DNA from: VRUE01 sp963702175
GTDB taxonomy: Bacteria > Actinomycetota > Thermoleophilia > Solirubrobacterales > 70-9
DNA: 64,000 nt
Assembly (NCBI GenBank): GCA_963702175.1
Contig: OY969721.1
Location: 1,612,001 to 1,676,000, forward strand
Direction: 5' to 3'
The position numbers and the translations under genes are program-made. The notes below the pieces were generated by a model. The model made no database searches, was not told the DNA's origin, and worked only from the letters and a program-made list of their open reading frames with translations. This document shows, piece by piece, positions 34,080 to 43,343 of the stretch (position 1 is its first letter; every line of letters starts with the position of its first letter).

Positions 34080-34994
34080 TTGGTTGGTTCACTCGTCCTC
34101 AACCGCTTTCTGATCGAGCGCCGCATCGGCAGCGGCGGCTTCGGCGTCGTCTACGAGGCCTGGGATGGACGCCTCGAGCGGCCGGTGGCGGTCAAGGCGA
34201 TCGAGTCCCCGGGAGAGGCCGGCAGCCGCGTGCTGCGCGAGGCCCAGGCCGCGGCGCGGCTCAACCATCCGGGGATCGTGACGCTCTACGAGCTGGGCGA
34301 GGAGGACGGCAACGCCCTGCTCGTGACCGAGCTGGTCGAGGGCGACACCCTCGCCCAGCTGGCCCGGGAAGGCGAGCTGAGCGACCGCGAGATCGGCGAG
34401 ATCGGCGCCGACCTCTGCGAGGCACTCGACCATGCTCACTCGCGCGGGGTCGTCCACCGCGACATCAAGCCCCAGAACGTCCAGGTCACCGAGGGGGAAC
34501 CGCGGGCCAAGCTGATGGACTTCGGCGTCGCCCGCCTCGCCGACGGGGCCTCGCTCACCGCTCCCGGCGACGTCGTCGGCACGCTCGCCTACATGTCGCC
34601 GGAGCAGGCGGAGGGCCAAGCGACCGGCCCGGAGACCGATGTCTACTCGCTGGCACTGACCTTGTACGAGTGCTGGAGCGGCGAGAACCCGCACCGCCGC
34701 TCGACCCCCGCGGCCACGGCCCGCGCGATCGGAGCCCGTGTCCGCCCCCTGCGGCGCCTCCGACCCGACCTCCCCGCCGAGCTGACCACCACCGTCGACG
34801 CCTGTCTCGACTCTCGCCCCTCGCGCCGCCCGCCGCTGGAGCAGCTGGGCGCCGCGATTGAGGATTCGCTCGAGGCGCTCTCAGACCATCTTCCCGGCGC
34901 AACCCGGCCGCGGGGCCTGCGTGTGGGGGTGGCCGCCGCCGCCGCGCTGCTCGGAGCCTGGCTCGCGACCGGCCACGGGGTTTTCCTCCCTTGA
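34080..34994 (+). CDS. Serine/threonine protein kinase, membrane-anchored
   Basis: 304 residues. Hanks-type kinase: GSGGFGVVYEA, catalytic lysine in VAVKAIE, HRDIKPQN, DFG in MDFGVAR and APE-equivalent SPEQA. A short C-terminal hydrophobic segment (VAAAAALLGAWLAT) anchors it with almost nothing outside, so it lacks a sensor domain. Start TTG 34080. It opens the region of Ser/Thr signalling and cell-wall genes and is followed by a strong hairpin. Confidence 0.88.
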   Translation: MVGSLVLNRFLIERRIGSGGFGVVYEAWDGRLERPVAVKAIESPGEAGSRVLREAQAAARLNHPGIVTLYELGEEDGNALLVTELVEGDTLAQLAREGELSDREIGEIGADLCEALDHAHSRGVVHRDIKPQNVQVTEGEPRAKLMDFGVARLADGASLTAPGDVVGTLAYMSPEQAEGQATGPETDVYSLALTLYECWSGENPHRRSTPAATARAIGARVRPLRRLRPDLPAELTTTVDACLDSRPSRRPPLEQLGAAIEDSLEALSDHLPGATRPRGLRVGVAAAAALLGAWLATGHGVFLP

Positions 34995-35032
34995 GATGGT
35001 GGACCCCTGGGCCACCCAGGGGTCCACCATCT
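34994..35032. terminator. Perfect 18-bp stem hairpin
   Basis: agatggtggacccctggg (34994-35011), loop cca, then the exact complement (35015-35032). It begins at the kinase stop codon. Without a T-run, but position suggests transcription termination before fhaA. Confidence 0.65.
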
Positions 35033-35084
35033 AGGATTCAGCGCGTTCGCGGCCACCCGCAGGGCGTGTGAAAGGAGCCTTTCG

Positions 35085-35849
35085 ATCAGCGTTCTACGCA
35101 ACCTCGAGAGTCGGATAGAAGGCCTCGTCGAGGGGGTGTTCAGCCGCGCCTTCAGCTCCGAGGTGCAGCCGGTCGAGCTGGCCCGCAAGCTGGCCAAGGA
35201 GATGGATGCGCACAAGACCGCCGGGATCGCCCGCGTTTACGTCCCTAACGAGTACACCGTCTACCTCTCCAAGGCGGACCGGGCCAAGCTGGAGGGATAT
35301 GAGCGCTCGCTCGAGCAGGAGCTCTCCGGCTACCTGCTGGAGCACGCGCGGCGCAGGAGCTACGACCTGCTGACCCGGCCGGCAGTCGAGTTCAAGACCG
35401 ACGAGCGGCTCCGCCTCGGCGAGTTCGGGATCCAGACGCGCCTGGTCAAGCCACCCGCCCACGAGGGCGAGAGCCCGCGTCAGGGCGAGGAGGGCCACAC
35501 GATGGTCTACTCGGCGGTGCGCGAGAGCGCCTCCCAGCCGCCGGCCCAGCCTGCCGCCGCTGTTGCGACCAGGGCGGTGGTCGGGCTCGACGACCGCCGC
35601 TACGTGCTCGAGGGGCCACGCGCCACGATCGGCCGCTCCAAGGATGCGGACTGCGTGCTGCGCGATCCCAACGTCTCGCGTCACCACGCCGAGCTGCGCC
35701 AAGCCGGATCGGGCGAGTGGACGATCGCCGACCTCGGCTCGACCAACGGGGTCAAGGTGAACGGCCGGCGGGTGTCCTCGACTCGGCTCAGCCCGGGCGA
35801 CCGGGTGACCCTGGGCACGACCACCTTCCTGTTCGACGTCGAGCAGTGA
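35085..35849 (+). CDS. fhaA: FhaA-like protein (DUF3662 plus FHA domain)
   Basis: 254 residues. N-terminal DUF3662 (LEGLVEGVF-like start, SEVQPVELARKLAKEMD), linker, and C-terminal FHA domain (about 165-250; TIGRSKDADCVLRDPNVSRH, GSTNGVKVNG) that binds phosphothreonine. In mycobacteria FhaA binds phosphorylated MurJ and controls peptidoglycan synthesis. Start: ATC at 35085 follows AAAGGAG with 8-base spacing and gives I/M-SVLRNLES, matching the family N-terminus. The first standard start (GTG 35136) would cut into the conserved domain. Confidence 0.9.
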   Translation: MSVLRNLESRIEGLVEGVFSRAFSSEVQPVELARKLAKEMDAHKTAGIARVYVPNEYTVYLSKADRAKLEGYERSLEQELSGYLLEHARRRSYDLLTRPAVEFKTDERLRLGEFGIQTRLVKPPAHEGESPRQGEEGHTMVYSAVRESASQPPAQPAAAVATRAVVGLDDRRYVLEGPRATIGRSKDADCVLRDPNVSRHHAELRQAGSGEWTIADLGSTNGVKVNGRRVSSTRLSPGDRVTLGTTTFLFDVEQ

Positions 35850-35887
35850 CCCCAGTGGTGTTCTGGGCCCGTCATTAGGGTGCTGAC

Positions 35888-36361
35888 GTGGACTACGACC
35901 CGATCTCGGTCGCGCTCAAGTTCGGCTTTCTCGCCGTTCTCTATCTCTTCCTGCTCTGGGTCGCCCGCAGCGCCCTCAAGGACCTGCGGCGGACGATGTC
36001 CCCGGCCCCCGACGCGACCGGCTTCCATCACGTGCCGGCCTTCAGCGACGCCCGGTCTGCGGCCGAAGCCTGGCTGGTGGTGGAGCGCGGCGCCGGCCTC
36101 ACAGCCGGTGAGCGCTTCGACCTGATCGGCGGGCTCTCGATCGGCCGCTCCGGTGAGGCCGACGTGCAGATCGACGATCGTTATGCCTCCGGCCTGCACG
36201 CAAGGATCTTCTCCCGTGAGGGCCGCACCTACGTCGAGGACATGAGATCGACCAACGGCACGATCCTCAACGATGCGACGCTCCACGGCGAGGCCGAGCT
36301 GATCGACGGCGACGTGGTGAGGATCGGCGACACCGAGTTCAGATACGAGACGGGGGCGTGA
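35888..36361 (+). CDS. fhaB: FhaB-like FHA domain protein
   Basis: 157 residues. N-terminal membrane helix (about 10-28), linker and one FHA domain (GLSIGRSGEADVQIDDRYAS, RSTNGTILN). Equivalent of mycobacterial FhaB/FipA, which links kinase signalling to division. GTG start 35888. Second gene of the block fhaA-fhaB-pstP-ftsW/rodA-pbpA-pknB. Confidence 0.9.
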   Translation: MDYDPISVALKFGFLAVLYLFLLWVARSALKDLRRTMSPAPDATGFHHVPAFSDARSAAEAWLVVERGAGLTAGERFDLIGGLSIGRSGEADVQIDDRYASGLHARIFSREGRTYVEDMRSTNGTILNDATLHGEAELIDGDVVRIGDTEFRYETGA

Positions 36362-36434
36362 CGCGCATGCGCAGCGGCGGTGCATATCTGACTCTTCCGC
36401 CGCGGAGCATGCGCGGAACCGGTGGTGTTGCCGA

Positions 36435-37613
36435 GTGCTGAAGATCGTCGACCAGGCCTTCCGCACCGATACTGGGCGCCAGCGCAACGCCAACGAGGAT
36501 GCGCTCTTTGTGCGTGCGCCGATCTTCGTCGTCGCCGACGGGATGGGCGGTGCGCAAGCCGGCGAGGTCGCCTCGAAAGCAGCGGCCGAGGCCTTCGACG
36601 TCGATCTCCCCGACGAGCCGCCGGAGCGGGTGCTGCGGGAGACGATCGCCGCCGCGAACCGGCAGATTCACGACCTGGCCCGGACCGACCCATCGCGGAC
36701 AGGGATGGGGACGACGATCACCGCGGCGATCGTCAACGCCCAGGGCGAAGAGGTGGGGATCGGGCACGTCGGCGACAGTCGCGCCTACCGGCTGCGCGGC
36801 GGCAAGCTCGAGCGCCTCACCCGCGATCACTCGCTGGTCGAGGAGATGCGGCGCAAGGGCCAGCTCACCGAGGCGCAGGCCGAGGATCATCCGCAGCGCT
36901 CGATCATCACCCGTGCTCTCGGACCCGACCCCGAGGTCGAGGTCGACGTGCAGACAGTCCCCGCAGCGCCCGGCGACGTCTTCCTGCTCTGCTCCGACGG
37001 CCTTACCACGATGCTCGACGACGAGCGGATCGCACGGCTGCTGAGCGACGCCACCTCGCTGGAAGCGGGGGTGCGGGCCCTGGTCGACGAGGCCAACCGG
37101 GCCGGTGGCCGAGACAACATCACTGCTCTCGCCTTTCGCCTCGACGACGCCGACGCGCCCGCCCCCGCGCAGGAGGGAGCGACGCTGATCGGCTCGACGG
37201 CGGCGGAGGCCGGCCTGACCGCCACCGAGGTGCGTCGCCGAGCCGCCGCCGCGGCTGCGCGGGAGCGCCGCGACGCGCTCGCCGCGAAGAGCGGCGGCAA
37301 GCGTGGGCGGACCCTGGTCAAGGCCCTCGCCGCGCTCGCCCTCGTAGCCGCCCTAGCCTTCGGTGCCTGGTACGGCAACCGCCAGGTCTGGTTCCTCGGC
37401 ACCGACGAGGCGGGCAGGATGTCGCTCTATCGCGGCCTGCCCTACGAGCTGCCCTTCGGCGTCGAGCTCTACGAGGAGCGCTACGCGAGCCCGATTCAGA
37501 CCGAGGCGCTGCCGCCCCGCCGCCGCGAAGCCGTCACCGGCCACGACCTTCGCTCCCGCTCCGACGCCGTCTCGCTGGTCGAAGACATCCAGCGCTCACA
37601 GGGAGTCGAGTGA
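36435..37613 (+). CDS. pstP: PP2C-type Ser/Thr phosphatase PstP
   Basis: 392 residues. PP2C domain (about 1-240) with metal motifs RNANEDAL, VADGMGGAQAG, GHVGDSRAYR, LCSDGLT and GGRDNITAL. Then an Arg/Ala-rich linker, one membrane helix (about 294-315) and a short extracytoplasmic tail. Expected to reverse phosphorylation by the kinases of this region. Start GTG 36435. Confidence 0.93.
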   Translation: MLKIVDQAFRTDTGRQRNANEDALFVRAPIFVVADGMGGAQAGEVASKAAAEAFDVDLPDEPPERVLRETIAAANRQIHDLARTDPSRTGMGTTITAAIVNAQGEEVGIGHVGDSRAYRLRGGKLERLTRDHSLVEEMRRKGQLTEAQAEDHPQRSIITRALGPDPEVEVDVQTVPAAPGDVFLLCSDGLTTMLDDERIARLLSDATSLEAGVRALVDEANRAGGRDNITALAFRLDDADAPAPAQEGATLIGSTAAEAGLTATEVRRRAAAAAARERRDALAAKSGGKRGRTLVKALAALALVAALAFGAWYGNRQVWFLGTDEAGRMSLYRGLPYELPFGVELYEERYASPIQTEALPPRRREAVTGHDLRSRSDAVSLVEDIQRSQGVE

Positions 37614-37677
37614 GCGCGGAGCGAGCAAGCGTGCATCTCTGGTTCTTCGCGCCGCGAGCGGAGCGGGAACAGTGTCG

Positions 37678-39012
37678 ATGACCGCGCGCAACCGCGAGCT
37701 GACCGCGCTCGTCCCCGTCGCCCTCCTCCTCACTGCCGGTTTCACCGCTGTCTTCGCCCAGGAGAGCGAGCGTCTCGACAACCTCAGCCTGATCTACGGC
37801 GCCTACTTCCTCGCCGTCTGCCTCGCCACCCACATTTACTTGCGGATCCGGCTCCCCAACGCCGATCCCTACCTCTTCCCCTTGGTCGCGCTGCTCACCA
37901 CCTTCGGCCTGGTGATGGTCTACCGGATCGACGCCGACCTGGCCCGGGACCAGGCCAACTGGTTCGTCCTCGGCCTCCTCCTCTTCGCCCTGACCATCCA
38001 CTTCCTGCGCGACTACGACGTGCTCGAGCGCTACCGCTACACGATCGCCGGCGTCGGCCTGCTGTTGCTTCTGGCGCCGCGGCTGCCGGGTATCGGCGAA
38101 CAGGTCAACGGCGCCTACCTCGGGGTCGAGCTCGGCCCGCTCTCCTTCCAGCCGGCCGAGTTCTCGAAGATCTGCATCGTCGTCTTCCTCGCCAGCTACC
38201 TGCGTGAGCACCGCGAGGTGTTGATCGTCGGCGCTCGGCGGGTCCTCGGCGTCACCCTGCCTCCACTCAAGCACCTCGGCCCGCTGCTCGTCGTCTGGGG
38301 AGCGTCGATGTTCATGCTCGTCTTCATCCGTGATCTCGGCAGCTCGCTGATGTTCTTCGCCGCCTTCCTTGCGCTGCTCTACGTCGCTACCGGCCGCTTC
38401 TCCTTCGTCGCGATCGGAATGGCGATGTTCCTCTTCGGTGCCTGGTTCTTCGCCGAGACCGTGCCCCACGTGCACGACCGGATCGAAGTCTGGCTCGATC
38501 CCTACGCGCACCCGCAGGGCAGCGGGTACCAGATCCTGCAATCGATCTTCGCCCAGGCCGACGGCGGTCTCTTCGGCCAGGGGTTCGCCCAGGGTCTGAT
38601 CACGATCCCGGGAACGGACAATGCTCTGCTGCCTGCCGCCCAGACCGACACGATCTACGCCCTGATCGTCAACGAGCTGGGTCTGTTCGGCGGCTGCGCG
38701 CTGGTCGCGATCTACCTGCTGATTGCGGCCCGCGGCTTCAAGATCGCCCTGCTCGCCGACGATGGCTTCTCGAAGCTGCTCGCCACTGGCCTCACCGCCG
38801 TCTTCGCGATCCAAGCCTTCGTCATCATCGGCGGCGTCACCCGAGTCATCCCGCTGACCGGGGTCACCTTGCCCTTTGTCAGCTACGGCGGCAGTTCGAT
38901 CATCGCCAACTTCGTCCTGCTTGCCCTGCTGCTGCTGATCTCCGACCGAGCACGACGTGAGGCAGTGTCGCCCGCCTCTAGAGGCGGGCTGGCGTTGGAG
39001 GAGGGCCGGTGA
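37678..39012 (+). CDS. FtsW/RodA/SpoVE-family peptidoglycan glycosyltransferase
   Basis: 444 residues, about ten membrane helices. SEDS polymerase joining lipid II into glycan strands. Signature regions: QPAEFSKICIVVFLASYL, FIRDLGSSLMFF, GLFGQGFAQGL and the C-terminal GVTLPFVSYGGSSI. ATG 37678 is chosen because the membrane domain starts just after it. Stop overlaps the PBP gene start (GTGA), its likely transpeptidase partner. A 20-bp palindrome falls in frame near the C-terminus. Confidence 0.93.
   Translation: MTARNRELTALVPVALLLTAGFTAVFAQESERLDNLSLIYGAYFLAVCLATHIYLRIRLPNADPYLFPLVALLTTFGLVMVYRIDADLARDQANWFVLGLLLFALTIHFLRDYDVLERYRYTIAGVGLLLLLAPRLPGIGEQVNGAYLGVELGPLSFQPAEFSKICIVVFLASYLREHREVLIVGARRVLGVTLPPLKHLGPLLVVWGASMFMLVFIRDLGSSLMFFAAFLALLYVATGRFSFVAIGMAMFLFGAWFFAETVPHVHDRIEVWLDPYAHPQGSGYQILQSIFAQADGGLFGQGFAQGLITIPGTDNALLPAAQTDTIYALIVNELGLFGGCALVAIYLLIAARGFKIALLADDGFSKLLATGLTAVFAIQAFVIIGGVTRVIPLTGVTLPFVSYGGSSIIANFVLLALLLLISDRARREAVSPASRGGLALEEGR
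38970..38989. repeat. 20-bp perfect palindrome in the 3' end of the FtsW/RodA gene
   Basis: gcccgcctctagaggcgggc, a perfect palindrome coding for residues near the cytoplasmic C-terminus (SPASRGGLA). Could be a processing or attenuation signal before the PBP gene, or a short insertion. Confidence 0.5.
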
Positions 39013-40463
39013 ACCGCCAGATCGTCCAGCTGTTCGCCCTCGTTGTCGTGCTCTTCACGGTTCTGGTCGGCTTCACCTCGTACTGGTCGGTGTTCGAGGC
39101 GGAGGCGCTGAAGGAAAAGAACGCCAACAAGCGTCCGCTGCTGGAGCAGCAGCGGATCGAACGAGGCCGGATCCGCGCCGCTGACGGAACCGTGATCGCC
39201 CGCTCGGTCCCCAAGGGCAGCGGCGACAACCTGCGCTACGTGCGCCGCTACCCCGAAGGGGCGCTGTTCGGCCACCCAATCGGTTACAGCTTCGTGCGCG
39301 AGGGCGACAGCGAGTTCGAGCAGTTCCACAATGACGAGCTGGTCGGTGAAGAGTCGGAGTTCACCTCGCTGATCGACGAGCTGCGCGGTCAGCGACAAGA
39401 GGGCAACGACGTCGTCACCAACCTCGATCCCGAGGCGCAGCGGGTAGCGCTGAGCGCGCTCGAAGTCGCCGGTTTCGGCGCCGTGGTCGGGATCGAGCCG
39501 AGCAGCGGCCGGGTGCGGGTGCTTGCGTCTAACCCGCCCTACGACCCCAACCGGGTCCCCTTCGATCTGAAACAGCTCAACACGAATGAAACGGAAAGAC
39601 CCCTGCTCAACCGCGCCACCCAGGGCCAGTATCCGCCCGGCTCGACTTTCAAGGTGGTGACTGCAGCGGCCGCCCTCGACAGCGGCGTGATTGACCTCGA
39701 ATCGACGATCGAAGCGCCGGCCACGATCGACGTCCAGGGCCAGCCGCTCTCCAACTCCGACGGCGCCAGCTACGGCGCCATCCCGCTCGAACCGGCGCTG
39801 ACCGGCTCGGTCAACACCTGGTTCGCTCAGCTCGGCGAAGACGTCGGCTCCGACACGCTGTTCGAGTACATGGACCGCTTCGGCTTCGGCTCGACCCCGG
39901 CGATCGACCTTCCCGACGACCAGGTCTACCGCAGCGGTGTCTACGAAGGCGGCGATCTGCTCGGGCGCGGCGACCCGGTCGACGTGGCGCGGATCGCGAT
40001 CGGCCAGGAGCGGCTACTGGTGACGCCGCTGCAGATGGCCGAGGTCGCCGCCGCCATCGCCAACGGCGGGCGGCAGATGAAGCCGCAGATCTGGAGCCGC
40101 GTCGTCGACCCGGACGGCCGCGTAACCGAGAGCCTCGAGCCGGCTGAGTACAGCCAGCCGATGGATGAGGAGACAGCGGCGACGCTGACCACAGCGATGG
40201 AAGGCGTGGTCGACGAAGGGACCGGCACCAACGCGGCGATCTCCGGAATCCCGGTGGCCGGCAAGACCGGCACTGCGGAAACCCCCTTCAACGAGAGCTG
40301 CGGCGGCGGCGACCTGAACCAGGCTTGGTTCATCGGCTTCGCCCCGGCTGACGACCCGGAGATCGCGATCGCCGCCACGGTCGAGTGCACGAGCTCGTTC
40401 GGTGGCGAGCTCGCGGCGCCGATCTTCCGCGAAGTCGCCGAAGCGATTCTGAGCGGTGATTGA
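39009..40463 (+). CDS. pbpA: Class B penicillin-binding protein (PbpA-like transpeptidase)
   Basis: 484 residues. N-terminal anchor helix (about 8-27), a dimerisation region and a transpeptidase domain with SxxK (PPGSTFK), SxN (GSVNTWF) and KTG (AGKTGTAET). Cross-links peptidoglycan outside the membrane with the adjacent SEDS polymerase. Start GTG 39009 in a GTGA overlap. Confidence 0.94.
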   Translation: MNRQIVQLFALVVVLFTVLVGFTSYWSVFEAEALKEKNANKRPLLEQQRIERGRIRAADGTVIARSVPKGSGDNLRYVRRYPEGALFGHPIGYSFVREGDSEFEQFHNDELVGEESEFTSLIDELRGQRQEGNDVVTNLDPEAQRVALSALEVAGFGAVVGIEPSSGRVRVLASNPPYDPNRVPFDLKQLNTNETERPLLNRATQGQYPPGSTFKVVTAAAALDSGVIDLESTIEAPATIDVQGQPLSNSDGASYGAIPLEPALTGSVNTWFAQLGEDVGSDTLFEYMDRFGFGSTPAIDLPDDQVYRSGVYEGGDLLGRGDPVDVARIAIGQERLLVTPLQMAEVAAAIANGGRQMKPQIWSRVVDPDGRVTESLEPAEYSQPMDEETAATLTTAMEGVVDEGTGTNAAISGIPVAGKTGTAETPFNESCGGGDLNQAWFIGFAPADDPEIAIAATVECTSSFGGELAAPIFREVAEAILSGD

Positions 40464-40498
40464 GTTGACGAACGGACGCGCAACGGAGGTGGAGAGAG

Positions 40499-42376
40499 GT
40501 GGCTGAGGTAAGCGAGGGCAGCGTGGTCGATGGCCGCTACCGGGTCCTGCGCCGGCTCGGCACCGGCGGCATGGCGGACGTCTGGCTGGCCGAGGACACG
40601 CACCTGCAACGCCAGGTCGCGCTCAAGGTCCTGCACCGCCGCTTCGTTCAGGACCGCGAGTTCGTCGAACGTTTTCGTCGCGAGGCCGAGGCCGCGGCTG
40701 GCCTCCAACACCCCAATGTGGTCGCCGTCTTCGATCGCGGCGACATCGACGGCACCTACTACATCGCGATGCAGTACCTGGAGGGCAACTCGCTGAAGGA
40801 GCTGATCGACGCCGGCCTCAGCCCAGAGCAGGCGGCGATGCTGATCCGCCAGGTGCTCGAGGCGGCCCGCTTCGCCCACCGCCACGGCATCGTCCACCGC
40901 GACCTAAAGCCGCAGAACGTGATCGTCGACGCGGAGGGCAAGGCGGTGGTGACCGACTTCGGGATCGCCCGCGCCGGGGTCTCCGAGATCACCCAGACCG
41001 GGTCGGTGATGGGGACTCCGCACTACCTCTCGCCGGAGCAGGCCCAGGGGCAAGACGTAACCGCGGTCTCCGACCTCTACTCAATCGGGGTGATCCTCTA
41101 CGAGGCCCTGACCCGGCGCGTTCCCTTCGAAGGGGAAAGCGCGGTCGCGGTGGCGATGAAGCAGGTATCGCAGCCACCGCAGCGTCCTAGCTCGATCGCC
41201 CCCGAGGTCTCCCCGGCACTGGACGCGGTCGTGATGAGAGCACTGGAAAAGGACCCCGGCCAGCGCTTCCAGAGCGCCGACGCTTTCATCGCTGCGCTCG
41301 ATGCGGCGCTCAACGACCCGTCCGCGACCGCCGGCAGCACGGCCGCGTTCGCTCCGCTGCCGCCGGTCGTCGCGACCCCGGTGGAGGATGAGCTCGACCA
41401 GGAGGAGGAGCGCCGCCGCCGCTGGTGGCGCTGGGCCCTGGTCGCCCTCGCGCTGCTGTTGATCGCACTGCTCGCCTTCGGTCTCACTCGCGACACGACG
41501 ACCTCGGTTCCCAACGTGACCGGCAACCAGCTCGACACGGCGATAACGCTGCTGAAAGAAGACGGCTTCGGCATTGGCGACGTGAAAAGGGTCGAGCGGG
41601 AAGCGCCGGCCAACACCGTGCTCGAGCAGGACCCCGCTGCCTCGCCGCCGGCCGACGAGGCCTCGCTCGACTGCGCCTTCCTCGGCTTTCTCTGCTCTAA
41701 GCCGCAGGTGGCGTTGACCGTCAGCGCCGGGCCCGGCACGGCGAAAGTGCCCTCCACCGCGGGACTGAGCCGCGAAGACGCCGAGACGAGGCTGAAAGAC
41801 GCAGGGTTCGACCCGCAGGTCGAGCAGCGGAACTCCGAAAACGTTGAAGCCGGGTTGGTAATCAACTCGAGTCCGCCGGGCGGCACGACGCTAACTCGCG
41901 GGTCGGCAGTGACGATCGTCGTCTCGCGTGGGCCGCGGCTGGTCAAGGTGCCGGTCCTGGTCGGGGTCCAGCGCTCCGTCGCGGTGCAACGGATCCGCGG
42001 CCGCGGGCTGGCGCCTCTGGTCACTGAGGAATCGAGCTCGGCCCCCACCGGCGAGGTGATCTCGCAGTCTCCCAGCGCCGGCTCTGACCTCGGTCCGGGC
42101 TCCTCGGTCTCGATCGTCGTCTCCGAAGGGGAAGAACGAGTGAAAGTGCCGAGCGTGATCGGCCAGCAGCGCCGCGAGGGTGTGGAAGCGCTGCGCGCGG
42201 CGGGGCTGGAGCCGTCGGTGGAAGAAGAGGAAACCGACGTGCCGTCCCAGGTCGGCCGCGTCACCGACCAGTTCCCCCCGCCTGGCTCCGAGGTGGAACC
42301 GGGAGCACCGGTGACGTTGGTCGTCGGCAAGGCCGCGACCAGCTCACCCGAACCGGAAGCGGGCGAAGGAGAATGA
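40499..42376 (+). CDS. pknB: PknB-type Ser/Thr kinase with four PASTA domains
   Basis: 625 residues. Kinase domain (about 13-270: GTGGMADVWLAED, VALKVLH, HRDLKPQNV, TDFGIARAG), juxtamembrane acidic/basic linker, one helix (about 318-338), then four PASTA repeats (each starting around VPNVTGNQ, VPSTAGLS, VPVLVGVQ, VPSVIGQQ) that sense muropeptides or lipid II. GTG 40499 follows GGAGGTGGAGAG. Ends in an ATGA overlap with the second ddl, coupling signalling to precursor supply. Confidence 0.95.
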   Translation: MAEVSEGSVVDGRYRVLRRLGTGGMADVWLAEDTHLQRQVALKVLHRRFVQDREFVERFRREAEAAAGLQHPNVVAVFDRGDIDGTYYIAMQYLEGNSLKELIDAGLSPEQAAMLIRQVLEAARFAHRHGIVHRDLKPQNVIVDAEGKAVVTDFGIARAGVSEITQTGSVMGTPHYLSPEQAQGQDVTAVSDLYSIGVILYEALTRRVPFEGESAVAVAMKQVSQPPQRPSSIAPEVSPALDAVVMRALEKDPGQRFQSADAFIAALDAALNDPSATAGSTAAFAPLPPVVATPVEDELDQEEERRRRWWRWALVALALLLIALLAFGLTRDTTTSVPNVTGNQLDTAITLLKEDGFGIGDVKRVEREAPANTVLEQDPAASPPADEASLDCAFLGFLCSKPQVALTVSAGPGTAKVPSTAGLSREDAETRLKDAGFDPQVEQRNSENVEAGLVINSSPPGGTTLTRGSAVTIVVSRGPRLVKVPVLVGVQRSVAVQRIRGRGLAPLVTEESSSAPTGEVISQSPSAGSDLGPGSSVSIVVSEGEERVKVPSVIGQQRREGVEALRAAGLEPSVEEEETDVPSQVGRVTDQFPPPGSEVEPGAPVTLVVGKAATSSPEPEAGEGE

Positions 42377-43338
42377 GGGTCGCGGTCCTCTGCGGCGGCC
42401 GCTCCTCGGAGCGCGAGGTGTCGCTGCGCTCCGGTAAGGCGGTGGTGCGGGGGCTCTCGGAAGCCGGCCACGAGATGTTGCTGGTGACGATCGACGCCGA
42501 CGGCAGTTGGCGGCACGGGGACGCTGCGGTGCAGCTGACTCCGGGCGGCGGCCTGCTCGGCGCCGAGGTCGCCTTCCCGGCCCTGCACGGGCCGTTCGGC
42601 GAGGACGGCAGCGTCCAGGGCCTGCTCGAGTGGCTCGACATCCCCTACATCGGCTCGGACGTGCTCTCTTCGGCGGTCTGCATGGACAAGCTGACGCTGA
42701 AGCGCCTCTGCGCCCAGCACGGCCTGCCGCAGGTCGAGTTCGCTGCCGCTGGCGAGTCCGGTTGGCGCGAGCGCTGCGAGTCGCTTGGCGCGCCGCTCTG
42801 GGTGAAGCCCTCGCGGCTCGGCTCCAGCGTCGGCATCAGCCGCGTCGAGCGCCTCGCCAACCTCGACGAGGCAGTTGAGCTGGCCCGCCGCCACGACCCG
42901 CGGGTGATCGTCGAGGCCTCGGCGCGGGGCCGCGAGGTCGAGTGCTCGCTGCTCGGCAACGAGCAGGTCGGGACGTCGCTGCCGGGCGAGGTGATCGCCC
43001 ACGGCGAGTGGTACGACTACGAGACCAAGTACTGCGACGGCGGCATGGAGCTGGCGGTTCCCGCCGAGCTCACGGACGAGCAATCCGAGCGCTTGCGTGA
43101 GCTCGCGCAAGAGGCGTTCGAACTGGCCGGTTGCGCCGGCCTGGCCCGCTGCGACTTCTTCGTCGAGCCGGACGGCGAGGTGCTGCTCAACGAGGTCAAC
43201 ACGATGCCCGGCTTCACCGAGACAAGTGTCTACGCGAAGCTCTGGGAGGCGTCTGGGATCGTCTATCCCGACCTCTGCGACCGCCTGGTCGGCCTCGCGC
43301 TGGAGCGGCACGCAAAGTCGCGCTCCTACGAGTTCTGA
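42373..43338 (+). CDS. ddl: D-alanine--D-alanine ligase, paralogue 2
   Basis: 321 residues. ATP-grasp ligase with VAVLCGGRSSEREVSLRSG, FPALHGPFGEDGSVQGLL, VKPSRLGSSVGISRV and the metal site LLNEVNTMPGFTETSVYAKL. This is the more canonical of two ligases in the window and sits in the cell-wall/kinase operon. ATG 42373 overlaps the pknB stop. Confidence 0.94.
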   Translation: MRVAVLCGGRSSEREVSLRSGKAVVRGLSEAGHEMLLVTIDADGSWRHGDAAVQLTPGGGLLGAEVAFPALHGPFGEDGSVQGLLEWLDIPYIGSDVLSSAVCMDKLTLKRLCAQHGLPQVEFAAAGESGWRERCESLGAPLWVKPSRLGSSVGISRVERLANLDEAVELARRHDPRVIVEASARGREVECSLLGNEQVGTSLPGEVIAHGEWYDYETKYCDGGMELAVPAELTDEQSERLRELAQEAFELAGCAGLARCDFFVEPDGEVLLNEVNTMPGFTETSVYAKLWEASGIVYPDLCDRLVGLALERHAKSRSYEF

Positions 43339-43343
43339 GCCGC

